From: Microcella indica
Lineage (GTDB): Bacteria > Actinomycetota > Actinomycetes > Actinomycetales > Microbacteriaceae
Length of the DNA: 64,000 nucleotides
Direction: 5' to 3'
Assembly: GCF_013414345.1 (NCBI RefSeq)
Contig: NZ_CP058670.1
Location: forward strand, 124,001-188,000
The position numbers were made by a program, and so were the translations under genes. A model generated the notes under the pieces. It saw only the letters and a list, made by a program, of their open reading frames with translations, had not been told where the DNA came from and searched no databases. Positions 25,168 to 33,496 of the stretch are shown here, piece after piece. Position 1 is the stretch's first letter, and each line of letters starts with the position of its first letter.

Positions 25168-26109
25168 TCAGGAGGCGGAATCCCTCCCGGTGATGTCTCC
25201 ATCGTGGGCACTGTCGATGAGAGGGGAAGGAGGCGCGGATGAGGAGATTCTCATGCTGCGGGATCGACTGGAGGCCACAGCTCCCGCGCACGCTGCCATG
25301 ACGACGACGATCGCGACGAGCTGCGCGGGGGAGAGGTCCTGCCCGAGCACGATGAGCCCGGCCAGCGCTGCGACGGCGGGGCCGAGACTCGAGAGCACGC
25401 CGAACACGCGCGTGGGCATCCTCTTGAGGGCCAGGAATTCGAGGGCGTACGGAATCGCGGAGGTCATGATCGCGACCCCGGCGAAGGCGAGCAGCAGGAT
25501 CGGGTCGAGCGCGACCGCCCCGATCGCGGCGCTCGCCCCCCACGGGGCGACGAGCAGGGCGGCGACGACCATCGCCACCCCGAGGCCGTCGACACCGCGA
25601 GCACGAGGCCCGAGTCGCGCCGAGGCGACGATGTAGAGCGCCCAGAAGGCGGCGGCACCGGCGGCGAGGAGAGCACCGACGAGGTCGAGCTGCGCCTCGC
25701 CGTCGAGCCCGAGCAGGGCCACACCGATCGCCGCGAGGGCGACCCACGTCACGTCGCGCCACCGTCGAGTACCGGCGACGGCGACCGCGAGCGGCCCGAG
25801 CAGTTCGATCGTGACGGCGACGCCGAGGGGGATGCGGTCGATCGCGAGGTAGATGAGCGCGTTCATGCCGGCAAGGCCGACACCCAGGGCGACGACCCCT
25901 GCCCACGTCCGGCGGTCCCAGCCGCGCACGCGGGGGCGCACGACCGCGCACAGGATGGCGGCGGCGAGCGTCATGCGCAACGCCGCTGCTCCGAGGGGTC
26001 CGACGACGCTGAACAGCGAGCCGGCGATCGCGTTGCCGAACTGCACGGAGAGAATCGCGACGACCGCGAGCAGCACGGGCGGCACGGTCAGCGATCGGGG
26101 CGCAGTCAT
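25168..26109 (-). CDS. EamA family transporter (RhtA-like)
   Basis: A 313-residue inner-membrane protein with ten apparent helices made of two EamA repeats (second one from about residue 150). RhtA-like members export threonine, homoserine or other small metabolites, but the substrate cannot be told from sequence. ATG 26109 is preceded by a run of Gs (AGGGGG) as weak ribosome binding site. The last 25 residues are a polar cytoplasmic tail. It precedes the SPAS-repeat gene on the same strand by 22 bases. Confidence 0.82.
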   Translation of the reverse strand: MTAPRSLTVPPVLLAVVAILSVQFGNAIAGSLFSVVGPLGAAALRMTLAAAILCAVVRPRVRGWDRRTWAGVVALGVGLAGMNALIYLAIDRIPLGVAVTIELLGPLAVAVAGTRRWRDVTWVALAAIGVALLGLDGEAQLDLVGALLAAGAAAFWALYIVASARLGPRARGVDGLGVAMVVAALLVAPWGASAAIGAVALDPILLLAFAGVAIMTSAIPYALEFLALKRMPTRVFGVLSSLGPAVAALAGLIVLGQDLSPAQLVAIVVVMAACAGAVASSRSRSMRISSSAPPSPLIDSAHDGDITGRDSAS

Positions 26110-26149
26110 CCCCCTGAGTATCCCGTACTCGGCGGGACGGTCTGGAGAC

Positions 26150-27511
26150 TCAGGCCTTGGCCGCCTTCACGGCTTCGTACGCCGCGAGCGCCTCGTCGCG
26201 CGACGCCTTGAGGTCGACGATGGGGTCGGGGTACTCCTCGGTGCCGACCTCGGGCACCCAGCGGCGGATGTACTCCTGCTCGGGGTCGAACTTCTCGGCC
26301 TGCAGCAGCGGGTTGAAGACGCGAAAGTACGGGGCCGCGTCGGCGCCGGAGCCGGCGACCCACTGCCAGCTCGCCGCGTTGTTGGCGGGGTCGGCGTCGA
26401 CGAGCGTGTCCCAGAACCAGTCCTCGCCCACTCGCCAGTCGACGAGCAGGTTCTTGGTGAGGAAGGAGGCCACGATCATCCGCACGCGATTGTGCATCCA
26501 CCCGGTCGCCCACAGCTCGCGCATGCCCGCGTCGACGATCGGGATGCCCGTCTGACCCTGCTGCCACGCTTCGAGCTGCCCGGGGTCGGGGCGACCCCAC
26601 GGGAACTCATCGAATTCGCGGCGGAAGTTGACCGTCGCGAGGTCGGGCCAGTGGAAGAGGATGTTCACCGAGAACTCCCGCCAGCCCACTTCGCTGAGGA
26701 ACTTGGCCCGGTTGCGCGCGGCCTCGGGGCTGATGCCCACCTGCACGCGGTGGCGAATCTGGTGCGGGCTGATCTCGCCGAAGCGCAGGTGCGGGCTCAG
26801 ACGGCTCGTCGCCTCGATGCCCGGCTCGTCGCGCCGGTGGTAGAGAGCGAGGCCCTCCTCGACGAACTGCTCGAGGCGCTCGTGCGCGCCCTGCTCGCCC
26901 GGGGTCCACGTCGCGCGCAGCCCTTCGGCCCAGTCGGGTCGCGTCGGCAGCAGCTGCCAGCCCTCGAGCTGCTCGCTCTGGGCGGCGCGGCCCTCGAGGG
27001 CGTCGGGAGCAGTGACCGGATCGCGGGGCTCCTCGCTCGCGAGCGCCGCCTTCCAGAAGGGCGTGAAGACCTTGTACGGGGCGCCCGCGCCGGTCGTGAG
27101 AGTCCACGGCTCGTAGAGCACCGAGGCGGCGAAGCTGCGCACCTCGACGCCGTCCTTCCGCAGCCGCGCCTTGAGCTCGGCGTCGACCTCGCGCGCGGCC
27201 GAGTATCGGCGGTTCCAGAACACCGCGTCGGCTCCGACCTCGCGCACGAGGGCGGGCAGCACGTCGCTCGCGGCCCCGCGCCGCAGGGTGAGGCTCGCGC
27301 CGAGGGCGGCGAGGCTCGCGTCGAGGGCGGCGAGGCTGTGGTGCAGCCACCAGCGGCTCGCGCCGCCGAGCGGGCGCTGGCCGGGGGAGACCTCGTCGAG
27401 CAGGTAGAGCACGACGACGGGCGCTTCGCGCTCGGCGGCGGCGAGGAGCGCGGGGTTGTCGGCCACCCGGAGGTCGTCCCGAAGCCATACGATGCTGGAG
27501 GGTTGCGGCAT
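26150..27511 (-). CDS. phrB: Deoxyribodipyrimidine photolyase
   Basis: A 453-residue FAD enzyme that repairs cyclobutane pyrimidine dimers with light. The N-terminal antenna domain begins IVWLRDDLRVADNPAL; the FAD domain shows EVGWREFSVNILFHWPDL, QTGIPIVDAGMRELWATGWMHNRVRM, DWRVGEDWFWDTLVDADPANNAASWQWVAGSG and YFRVFNP. These are the class I photolyase motifs, including the electron-transfer tryptophans. The Asn-rich NNAASWQW segment agrees with a true photolyase rather than a cryptochrome. ATG 27511 is leaderless, with TACGCT 6 bases upstream. Confidence 0.95.
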   Translation of the reverse strand: MPQPSSIVWLRDDLRVADNPALLAAAEREAPVVVLYLLDEVSPGQRPLGGASRWWLHHSLAALDASLAALGASLTLRRGAASDVLPALVREVGADAVFWNRRYSAAREVDAELKARLRKDGVEVRSFAASVLYEPWTLTTGAGAPYKVFTPFWKAALASEEPRDPVTAPDALEGRAAQSEQLEGWQLLPTRPDWAEGLRATWTPGEQGAHERLEQFVEEGLALYHRRDEPGIEATSRLSPHLRFGEISPHQIRHRVQVGISPEAARNRAKFLSEVGWREFSVNILFHWPDLATVNFRREFDEFPWGRPDPGQLEAWQQGQTGIPIVDAGMRELWATGWMHNRVRMIVASFLTKNLLVDWRVGEDWFWDTLVDADPANNAASWQWVAGSGADAAPYFRVFNPLLQAEKFDPEQEYIRRWVPEVGTEEYPDPIVDLKASRDEALAAYEAVKAAKA

Positions 27512-27517
27512 GTGTTC

Positions 27518-27523
27518 AGCGTA
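27518..27523 (-). promoter_or_regulatory. -10 element (TACGCT) of leaderless photolyase gene
   Basis: TACGCT on the minus strand, 6 bases before ATG 27511. Confidence 0.55.
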
Positions 27524-27562
27524 CGTGCGGCATCCTGCGATCACGCTTCGAGCGAGGGCGGC

Positions 27563-28540
27563 ATGGCAGCGGAGGACGAGCAGGGCGAGGCGGGCATCCC
27601 CCTCGTTCCCCCGACCGTGCCCTCGGGACCCTTGCCGCCGTATGCCCTCGCCGGCGACCCCCGCCACGAGGCGTTCCGCGAGGTGTTCGCCGAAGCCGAT
27701 CGCCTTGCGGTGCCGGTGCTCATGGGCGGTGGTGTCGTGTACGTGCAGCACGGGCTCATCTCACCGCGCGCCTCGACGGCGCTGTCGCTCATCGTCGACC
27801 CGGTCGGGTTCGAGGCGCTGCTCGGCACCCTCGGGTCGGCGGGGTGGGTGCCCGCGCGTGCTCCGTCGCGCTCGGTGATCCCTGTCGCGGTCGTCTCGCT
27901 GTGGCACCTGCCCTCGAACGCGTACCTCGACCTGTACCCGATCATTCCGGGCTTCCTGCGCCACCCCGTGAGCGTGTTCGAGAGACTGTGGAGCGACCGG
28001 GTGCCGATGCGCGCGTTCGGTCGCGAGGTGTGGGCGGTCGACCGTCTCACCATGATGATGCTCGCCGTGCACAGCCGGCTCGGGCCCCGCTCGGGGGGCC
28101 CGCGGCTGGAGGAGTTCCGCGCGTTCTTCTTCCAGCAGTTCTCGGTCGTCATCACGCCGGAGGAGAGGGCGCGCCTGCCCGACGTCACACGTTCTGTCGG
28201 CGGCGAGGGCGTCATGCGGCCCTTCTTCGACCAGCTCGGCATTCCCTGCCCGCCGTCGAGGGTTCCCTCGCTCGCCTACGCACGCGCCCGGTTCGGCGTC
28301 GACGAGGTTCCGAGTGCTGCGCGACTGCTCATCGGTCGCTGGGACTCGGCCGTGCGGCCACGCCCGCGTTTCGCCCGGGATGTGCGCCGCGCGCGGCGCT
28401 GGGTGCTGTGGGCGGCCGGGCCGCAGTTCATCCTTGTCTCGCGCATGCTGCCGGCCGCTGCGCTGCGTCGCCGCCGCGACCTCTTCCGAGCGCTCGGCGT
28501 CGCACCGCGCACCGCGCCTCGGCCCGCCCGCGAGACGTAG
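27563..28540 (+). CDS. Nucleotidyltransferase-like protein of unknown function
   Basis: A 325-residue protein. It resembles nucleotidyltransferase-fold proteins in having ADRLAVPVLMGGGVVYVQHG followed by HLPSNAYLDLYPII, but I cannot confirm the metal-binding acidic pair, so the activity is uncertain. The C-terminal 70 residues are strongly basic (RPRPRFARDVRRARRWVLW) and may touch membrane or nucleic acid. No signal peptide. It is divergent from the photolyase gene, with only 51 bases between. ATG 27563 has GAGGGCGGC upstream. The much longer open frame reaching back to 25853 is antisense to other genes. Confidence 0.65.
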   Translation: MAAEDEQGEAGIPLVPPTVPSGPLPPYALAGDPRHEAFREVFAEADRLAVPVLMGGGVVYVQHGLISPRASTALSLIVDPVGFEALLGTLGSAGWVPARAPSRSVIPVAVVSLWHLPSNAYLDLYPIIPGFLRHPVSVFERLWSDRVPMRAFGREVWAVDRLTMMMLAVHSRLGPRSGGPRLEEFRAFFFQQFSVVITPEERARLPDVTRSVGGEGVMRPFFDQLGIPCPPSRVPSLAYARARFGVDEVPSAARLLIGRWDSAVRPRPRFARDVRRARRWVLWAAGPQFILVSRMLPAAALRRRRDLFRALGVAPRTAPRPARET

Positions 28541-28543
28541 CCG

Positions 28544-28975
28544 CTACTCGCCGCGCAGGCGATCGCAGAGCGCCGTGAGCTGCCGCAGCTCCTCGGCGTC
28601 GAGTGAGCCGCCGACGCGACGGGCGATCGAGTCGGCGTGGATGACGGCCACGCGCTTGAAGAGCTCGAAGCCCTCCGGCGTGAGGGCCACGATCGTGCCG
28701 CGCGCATCGCGCGGGTCTGGCGTCTTCGCGACGAGGCCGCGCGCGGCGAGCCGGTCGAGCAGGCGACTCACACTCGGCTGGCTCAGCAGGAGGTGGGGGA
28801 TGAGGTCGCGAATGCGCAGGCAGCGCCCGTCGGCACGGCTGAGGTTGAACAGCACGTCGTACTCGGTGAACGAGATCTCGTGGGTCGGAAACTCGGCGGT
28901 CAACTGCCGCAGCACCGAGACCTGCGCGCGGAACAGCGATTCCCACGCGTCGACAGCCAACGATTTCTCGGTCAT
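28544..28975 (-). CDS. MarR family transcriptional regulator
   Basis: A 143-residue winged-helix regulator: dimer helices at both ends, recognition region LRIRDLIPHLLLSQPSVSRLLDRLAARGLV (about residues 54-83) and the wing KTPDPRDARGTIVALTPEG. MarR proteins repress genes for efflux or detoxification until a small aromatic ligand binds. ATG 28975 is leaderless, with TAGAGT 6 bases upstream. The neighbouring intergenic region contains a wide inverted repeat that may be its operator. No obvious efflux target is adjacent. Confidence 0.88.
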   Translation of the reverse strand: MTEKSLAVDAWESLFRAQVSVLRQLTAEFPTHEISFTEYDVLFNLSRADGRCLRIRDLIPHLLLSQPSVSRLLDRLAARGLVAKTPDPRDARGTIVALTPEGFELFKRVAVIHADSIARRVGGSLDAEELRQLTALCDRLRGE

Positions 28976-28981
28976 GCGACA

Positions 28982-28987
28982 ACTCTA
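28982..28987 (-). promoter_or_regulatory. -10 element (TAGAGT) of leaderless marR gene
   Basis: TAGAGT on the minus strand, 6 bases before ATG 28975. Confidence 0.5.
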
Positions 28988-29059
28988 TGCACCCGCATGC
29001 GCGTGTGCAGAGTGTGACGCTGTGTGGCCGAGACGCCTGATGCGCCCGTCAACAGAATC

Positions 29060-29093
29060 GAGGGCCGGTTGCCGAGGCAAGCAACCGGCCCTC
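29060..29093. terminator. Perfect 13-bp hairpin in a divergent intergenic region
   Basis: GAGGGCCGGTTGC (29060-29072) and GCAACCGGCCCTC (29081-29093) around an 8-base loop. Both flanking genes point away from it, so it ends neither; it may close a small RNA. Confidence 0.5.
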
Positions 29094-29314
29094 TCCCTTG
29101 CACCAAGAGTGTCCTGCAATCACATTCCGCGTCAGCTGCCACAGCAAACAACTTCCGCACTTGAGAAGGTATAACAGAACGGTAACGGTGTCTAGTTACC
29201 TTTCCGTTATTTTTCTGTGGATGCTCGGCGCAGGCCTCCCGGGCGGGGCGCCCCGCTGCTCGGCCGTAGACTGAAGGGTCGAACAGCAGGGGACGAGCGC
29301 GAGGTGAGGGTGGC

Positions 29315-30910
29315 ATGACCGAGGTCGTCGAGCAGGCTTCCCGTCGCCGCACGATCGCCGTCATCTCCCACCCCGACGCCGGAAAGTCGACCCTCAGCGA
29401 GGCTCTCCTCCTGCACGCGAACCGCATCACGACGGCGGGTGCCGTGCACGGCAAGGGCGGTCGTGCCGCGACGGTGACCGACTGGATGGAGATGGAGAAG
29501 GCCCGCGGCATCTCCATCACCTCGGCCGCTGTGCAGTTCGAGCACGAGGGCGCCATCGTCAACCTCGTCGACACTCCCGGCCACTCCGACTTCTCGGAGG
29601 ACACCTACCGCGTGCTCTCGGCGGTCGACTCGGCCGTCATGCTCGTCGATGCGGCGAAGGGCCTCGAGGCGCAGACGATGAAGCTGTTCGACGTCTGCCG
29701 TCGGCGGGGCATCCCGATCATCACCGTCATCAACAAGTGGGATCGCCCCGGCCGTGACGCGCTCGACCTCATGGACGAGCTGCGCGACCGCACGGGCCTC
29801 GTGCCGCAGCCTGTCACGTGGCCGGTCGGGCTCTCGGGCGTCTTCCACGGCCTGCTCAACGTCGCCTCGGGCCAGATGGAGCGCTACCACCGCACCCCCG
29901 GCGGCGCGACGATCGCGAGCATCGACACCCTCACTCCGGCCGAGGCGGAGGCCGAGTTCGGCGAGGACTGGACGACCGCGCACGACGAGGCGGCGATCGT
30001 GGGAGCGGATGCGGCCGACGCCGACGGAGCCGCCGTCACCCCCGTGCTCTTCGGCGCCGCCGTGCTCAACATCGGTGTGCGGCACCTGCTCGACCTCATC
30101 GTGAGTGCGGCGCCCGCCGCCGTCGTGCGAGTCGACGAGAAGGGGGCGGAGCGCTCCCTCGACGAACCGTTCTCGGCCTACGTGTTCAAGGTGCAGTCGG
30201 GCATGGACCCCGCGCACCGCGACCGCGTGGCCTTCGCCCGCATCTGCTCCGGCCGGTTCGAGCGCGGCATGATCGTGACCCACGCGCAGTCGGGGCGCCC
30301 GTTCGCCACGCGCTACGCGCAGCAGGTGTTCGGGCAGGACCGCGCGACGCTCGAGGAGGCCTGGCCCGGGGACATCGTCGGGCTCGTCAACGCCGCCTCG
30401 CTGCGCCCCGGCCACACACTCTACGACGAGCGGCCCGTGACGTTCCCGGCGATCGAGCCCTTCGCGCCCGAGCACTTCCGCATCGCGCGCAGCACCGAGG
30501 CGAACCGCTACAAGCAGTTCCGCCGCGGCATCGAGCAGCTCGACGAGGAGGGCGTGGTGCAGGTGCTGCGCTCGGAGCGCCGCGGCGATCGCGAGCCCAT
30601 TCTCGGCGCCGTCGGGCCCATGCAGTTCGAGGTCGTCGCCGACCGCATGGAGCGCGAATTCCGCGTGCCCATCGCGTGGGATGCCCTGCCGTACTCGATC
30701 GCGCGCGTCACCGACCGGGCCAGCGCCGAGGTGCTCGCCCGCAAGCGCGAGTGCGAGATCGTCGAGCGCAGCGACGGCAGCCTGCTCGCGCTGTTCTCGA
30801 ACGAGTGGCGCCTGCTCATCCTGCAGCGCGAGAACCCCGAGCTCATGCTCGAGGCCCCCACGGGTGCGGGAGCCGACGCGGCCCCCGCCTCGTTGCCGCA
30901 GACATCCTGA
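29315..30910 (+). CDS. prfC: Peptide chain release factor 3
   Basis: A 531-residue translational GTPase that recycles RF1/RF2 from the ribosome. It shows the P loop SHPDAGKST (about residues 18-26), switch regions including WMEMEKARGISIT, the DTPGHSDFSEDTYR motif and NKWDRPG, followed by domains II and III of the RF3 family (YVFKVQSGMDPAHRDRVAFARI). Length matches E. coli RF3 (529). ATG 29315 is preceded by GAGGTGAGGG. The metal-transporter genes start 17 bases after its stop but have their own promoter. Confidence 0.94.
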   Translation: MTEVVEQASRRRTIAVISHPDAGKSTLSEALLLHANRITTAGAVHGKGGRAATVTDWMEMEKARGISITSAAVQFEHEGAIVNLVDTPGHSDFSEDTYRVLSAVDSAVMLVDAAKGLEAQTMKLFDVCRRRGIPIITVINKWDRPGRDALDLMDELRDRTGLVPQPVTWPVGLSGVFHGLLNVASGQMERYHRTPGGATIASIDTLTPAEAEAEFGEDWTTAHDEAAIVGADAADADGAAVTPVLFGAAVLNIGVRHLLDLIVSAAPAAVVRVDEKGAERSLDEPFSAYVFKVQSGMDPAHRDRVAFARICSGRFERGMIVTHAQSGRPFATRYAQQVFGQDRATLEEAWPGDIVGLVNAASLRPGHTLYDERPVTFPAIEPFAPEHFRIARSTEANRYKQFRRGIEQLDEEGVVQVLRSERRGDREPILGAVGPMQFEVVADRMEREFRVPIAWDALPYSIARVTDRASAEVLARKRECEIVERSDGSLLALFSNEWRLLILQRENPELMLEAPTGAGADAAPASLPQTS

Positions 30911-30915
30911 GGCTG

Positions 30916-30921
30916 TAACTT
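30916..30921 (+). promoter_or_regulatory. -10 element (TAACTT) of leaderless metal-binding lipoprotein gene
   Basis: TAACTT, 6 bases before ATG 30928 and overlapping the palindrome that follows. Confidence 0.5.
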
Positions 30922-30937
30922 TTCGGTATGCCGAAAA
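30920..30937. promoter_or_regulatory. Candidate metal-regulator operator (TTTTCGGTATGCCGAAAA)
   Basis: An 18-base near-perfect palindrome (7-base arms) covering the end of the -10 element, the transcription start and the start codon. Its position before a Mn/Zn uptake operon suggests a site for a DtxR/MntR- or Zur-type repressor; the protein is not encoded nearby. Confidence 0.55.
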
Positions 30938-31854
30938 ATCGGGCTGCGGTGCCCGCGCCGTCCCGCCGCGCGGTGAGGGGCGCGGGTCTCGCCGTACTCG
31001 CGGCGCTCGCGTTCGGCGGCTGCAGCGTCCCGGCCGAGGAGGCCGACGACCGCCCCCTCGTCGTCACGACCTTCACCGTCATTGCCGACCTCGTGAGCGA
31101 GGTCGGTGGTGAGCGCGTGCGGGTCGAGTCGATCACGCGCGTCGGCGCCGAGATCCACGGCTACGAGCCTACCCCGGGCGACCTGAGGCGTGCGCAGGAT
31201 GCCGCGCTCATCGTCGACAACGGCCTCGGCCTGGAAGCCTGGTTCGAGCAATTCCTCGAGAATCTGGACGTGCCGCGCGTCGTGGCGAGCGAGGGCATCG
31301 AGCCCATCGCGATCGCCGGCACGACGGCGCCCAATCCGCACGCGTGGATGTCCCCGGTCGCTGCGGAGAGCTACGTCGAGACGATCCGGGCGGCACTCAC
31401 CGAGCTCGACCCCGAGGGTGAGGCAGAGTTCGCGAGCAACGCGGCGGCGTACTCGGCCGAGCTGCGCGCACTCGCTGCCGAGCTCACCGCCTCCATCGAC
31501 ACCGTGCCCGAGAGCAGTCGCGTGCTCGTCACATGCGAGGGCGCGTTCTCCTATCTTGCCCGCGACCTCGGTCTCGCCGAGCAGTACATCTGGCCGGTCA
31601 ACGCCGAGCAGCAGTCCACGCCGCAGCGCATCGCCGACACGATCCGCGTCGTGCGGGAGCGCGAGGTGCCCGCCGTCTTCTGCGAGTCGACGGTCTCCGC
31701 CGACCCCATGCTGCAGGTGGCCGAGAGCACCGGCGCCCGGTACGCGGGCGAGCTCTACGTCGACTCGCTCTCCGAACCCGACGGCCCCGTGTCCAGCTAT
31801 CTCGACCTGCTGCGCTACGACCTCGCCCTCATCGTCGACGGGCTCACCTCGTGA
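30928..31854 (+). CDS. Metal ABC transporter substrate-binding lipoprotein (Mn/Zn type)
   Basis: A 308-residue cluster A-I (TroA/PsaA/MntC) binding lipoprotein with lipobox Cys32 (LAFGGC). The metal ligands fit the His of EIHGYEPTP, the His of NPHAWMSP, the Glu of VTCEGAFSYL and the Asp of YVDSLSEPDGP. His2-Glu-Asp is the set of PsaA/MntC manganese proteins, and the segment YIWPVNAEQQSTPQ resembles PsaA, so I favour manganese, with zinc possible. It lacks the His-rich loop of ZnuA. First gene of a three-gene operon. Confidence 0.88.
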   Translation: MPKNRAAVPAPSRRAVRGAGLAVLAALAFGGCSVPAEEADDRPLVVTTFTVIADLVSEVGGERVRVESITRVGAEIHGYEPTPGDLRRAQDAALIVDNGLGLEAWFEQFLENLDVPRVVASEGIEPIAIAGTTAPNPHAWMSPVAAESYVETIRAALTELDPEGEAEFASNAAAYSAELRALAAELTASIDTVPESSRVLVTCEGAFSYLARDLGLAEQYIWPVNAEQQSTPQRIADTIRVVREREVPAVFCESTVSADPMLQVAESTGARYAGELYVDSLSEPDGPVSSYLDLLRYDLALIVDGLTS

Positions 31855-32621
31855 GTGGCGCGGCGCAGGCGGCACCGCACCGCGACCACGGCGGCGGCGT
31901 CGTGAGCCTCGACGGCGTGACCGTGCGCCACGGCGAGGTGCTCGCCCTCGAAGACGTGAGCCTCGATATCGCCGCGGGCAGCGTGGATGCCCTCGTCGGC
32001 ATGAACGGCGCAGGCAAGTCGACACTCTTTGCCGCGATCATGGGCCGCGTTCCCCTCTCGAGCGGCTCGGTCCGCGTGTTCGGCGGGCCGCCGAGCGTCG
32101 CGCGCAAGGCGGGCCGGGTGGCTTTCATGCCCCAGGGCGACAGCGTCGACCGTGCCTTCCCGCTCTCGGTGCGCGAGGTCGTGACGATGGGCCGGTACGG
32201 TCGCCTGGGCGCGATGCGGCGGGCACGGGCATCCGATCGCGATGCGGTGCAGGATGCCCTCGCGCGCGTCCAGCTCAGCGACCTCGCCGAGCGCCCCATC
32301 GGCGCGCTGTCGGGCGGCCAGCGCACGCGTGCCCTCCTCGCCCGCGCACTCGCGCAGGATGCCGAGCTGCTCCTGCTCGACGAACCCTTCGCCGGGGTCG
32401 ACCAGCGCAGTGAGGCCCTCATCGCGGGGCTGCTCACCCAGCTCGCGCGCGACGGCCGCAGCGTCGTCGTCTCGACGCACGACCTCACGACGCTGCCCGA
32501 CCGGGCCGACCGCGTCATCCTCCTCGCCCGGCGGCTCATCACCGTCGACAAGCCTGAGGTCGCGCTCGCCCCCGAGTCGCTTGCGCGCGCCTTCCAGTTC
32601 CCCCGCGAGGAGCGAGCGTGA
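31851..32621 (+). CDS. Metal ABC transporter ATP-binding protein
   Basis: A 256-residue ATPase: Walker A GMNGAGKST (about residues 50-58), Q loop MPQGD, signature LSGGQRTRALLARAL, Walker B LLLLDEPFAGVD and the switch His in VVVSTHDL. The GTG start overlaps the stop of the binding-protein gene (GTGA), so the frame upstream of 31851 is not used. It energises the Mn/Zn import channel. Confidence 0.92.
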   Translation: MSGAAQAAPHRDHGGGVVSLDGVTVRHGEVLALEDVSLDIAAGSVDALVGMNGAGKSTLFAAIMGRVPLSSGSVRVFGGPPSVARKAGRVAFMPQGDSVDRAFPLSVREVVTMGRYGRLGAMRRARASDRDAVQDALARVQLSDLAERPIGALSGGQRTRALLARALAQDAELLLLDEPFAGVDQRSEALIAGLLTQLARDGRSVVVSTHDLTTLPDRADRVILLARRLITVDKPEVALAPESLARAFQFPREERA

Positions 32622-33484
32622 GCCTCCTCGACCTGCTCCTGGAGCCCTTCGGCTTCGAGTTCATGGTGCGCGCGATGGCCGCCACGACGATCGCGGCCGT
32701 CGTGTGCGCGGTGCTCAGCTGCTGGCTCGTGCTCATCGGCTGGTCGCTCATGGGCGACGCCGTGGCGCACTCGGTGCTGCCCGGCGTCGTGCTCGCCTAC
32801 CTGGTCGGCGCGCCCTTCGCGCTGGGGGCGTTGGTCTTCGGGCTCCTCGCCGTGCTGCTCATCGGCCTCGTGCGCGACCACAGCCGCGTCAAGGAGGACG
32901 CCGCGATCGGCATCGTCTTCACGAGCCTCTTCGCCCTCGGCCTCGTGCTCATCTCCGTCGTGCCCAGTCAGATCGACCTCGGCCACATCGTCTTCGGCAA
33001 CGTGCTGGGCGTGTCAGCCGGCGACCTCTGGCAGATCGGCATTCTCGGCGCGGTCGCGCTCACCCTGCTCATCGTCAAGCGGCGCGACCTGACGCTCTAC
33101 GCCTTCGACGCCGACCACGCCCACTCGATCGGCATCTCCCCGCGCGCCCTCTCCGCGCTCCTGCTGGGCCTGCTCGCCCTCACCGCTGTCGTGAGCCTGC
33201 AGATCGTCGGCGTCGTGCTCGTCGTCGCCCTCCTCATCATCCCCGGGGCGACGGCGCACCTGCTCACCGACCGCATGGGCCGGATGCTCGTGCTCGCGCC
33301 CGTGCTCGCCGCGAGCTGCTCGATCATCGGCGTGTACGCGAGCTACTACCTCGACGTCGCCCCCGGAGGGGCCGTCGTGCTCGCCAACGCGGCGCTCTTC
33401 GCGCTCGCCTACCTGCTCGCCCCGCACCGCGGTGTGCTGTGGCGGCTGCGGTCTCTCCGGCGGCGCGCCACCGCTACCGCTTAG
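32618..33484 (+). CDS. Metal ABC transporter permease
   Basis: A 288-residue ABC-3 family permease with about eight membrane helices, starting GFEFMVRAMAATTIAAVVCAVLSCWLVLIGWSLMGDAVAHSVLPG, the usual beginning of MntB/ZnuB proteins. The GTG start overlaps the ATPase stop (GTGA). It completes the three-subunit importer, which is tightly translationally coupled. The basic tail (RLRSLRRRATATA) is cytoplasmic. Confidence 0.92.
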   Translation: MSLLDLLLEPFGFEFMVRAMAATTIAAVVCAVLSCWLVLIGWSLMGDAVAHSVLPGVVLAYLVGAPFALGALVFGLLAVLLIGLVRDHSRVKEDAAIGIVFTSLFALGLVLISVVPSQIDLGHIVFGNVLGVSAGDLWQIGILGAVALTLLIVKRRDLTLYAFDADHAHSIGISPRALSALLLGLLALTAVVSLQIVGVVLVVALLIIPGATAHLLTDRMGRMLVLAPVLAASCSIIGVYASYYLDVAPGGAVVLANAALFALAYLLAPHRGVLWRLRSLRRRATATA

Positions 33485-33496
33485 AGGGGGCTGACC

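Larger units (their letters stand above)
28976..29314. other. 339-base intergenic region with hairpin and AT-rich island
   Basis: No gene longer than a few codons is supported here. It contains the marR promoter (TAGAGT 28982-28987), an inverted repeat ACTCT-A-TGCAC (28982-28992) with GTGCA-G-AGT (about 29005-29013), a 13-base-pair hairpin (29060-29093), an AT-rich stretch 29160-29215 with GGTAAC/GTTACC (29181-29186 and 29195-29200), and TAACGG/CCGTTA followed by TTTTT at 29210-29214. A likely prfC -10 (TAGACT) lies near 29266-29271. Confidence 0.5.

Noticed and set aside
25853-27562. 570-codon N-terminal extension of the nucleotidyltransferase-like gene
   Set aside because: It runs antisense through the photolyase and EamA genes and has no family features; the protein begins at ATG 27563.
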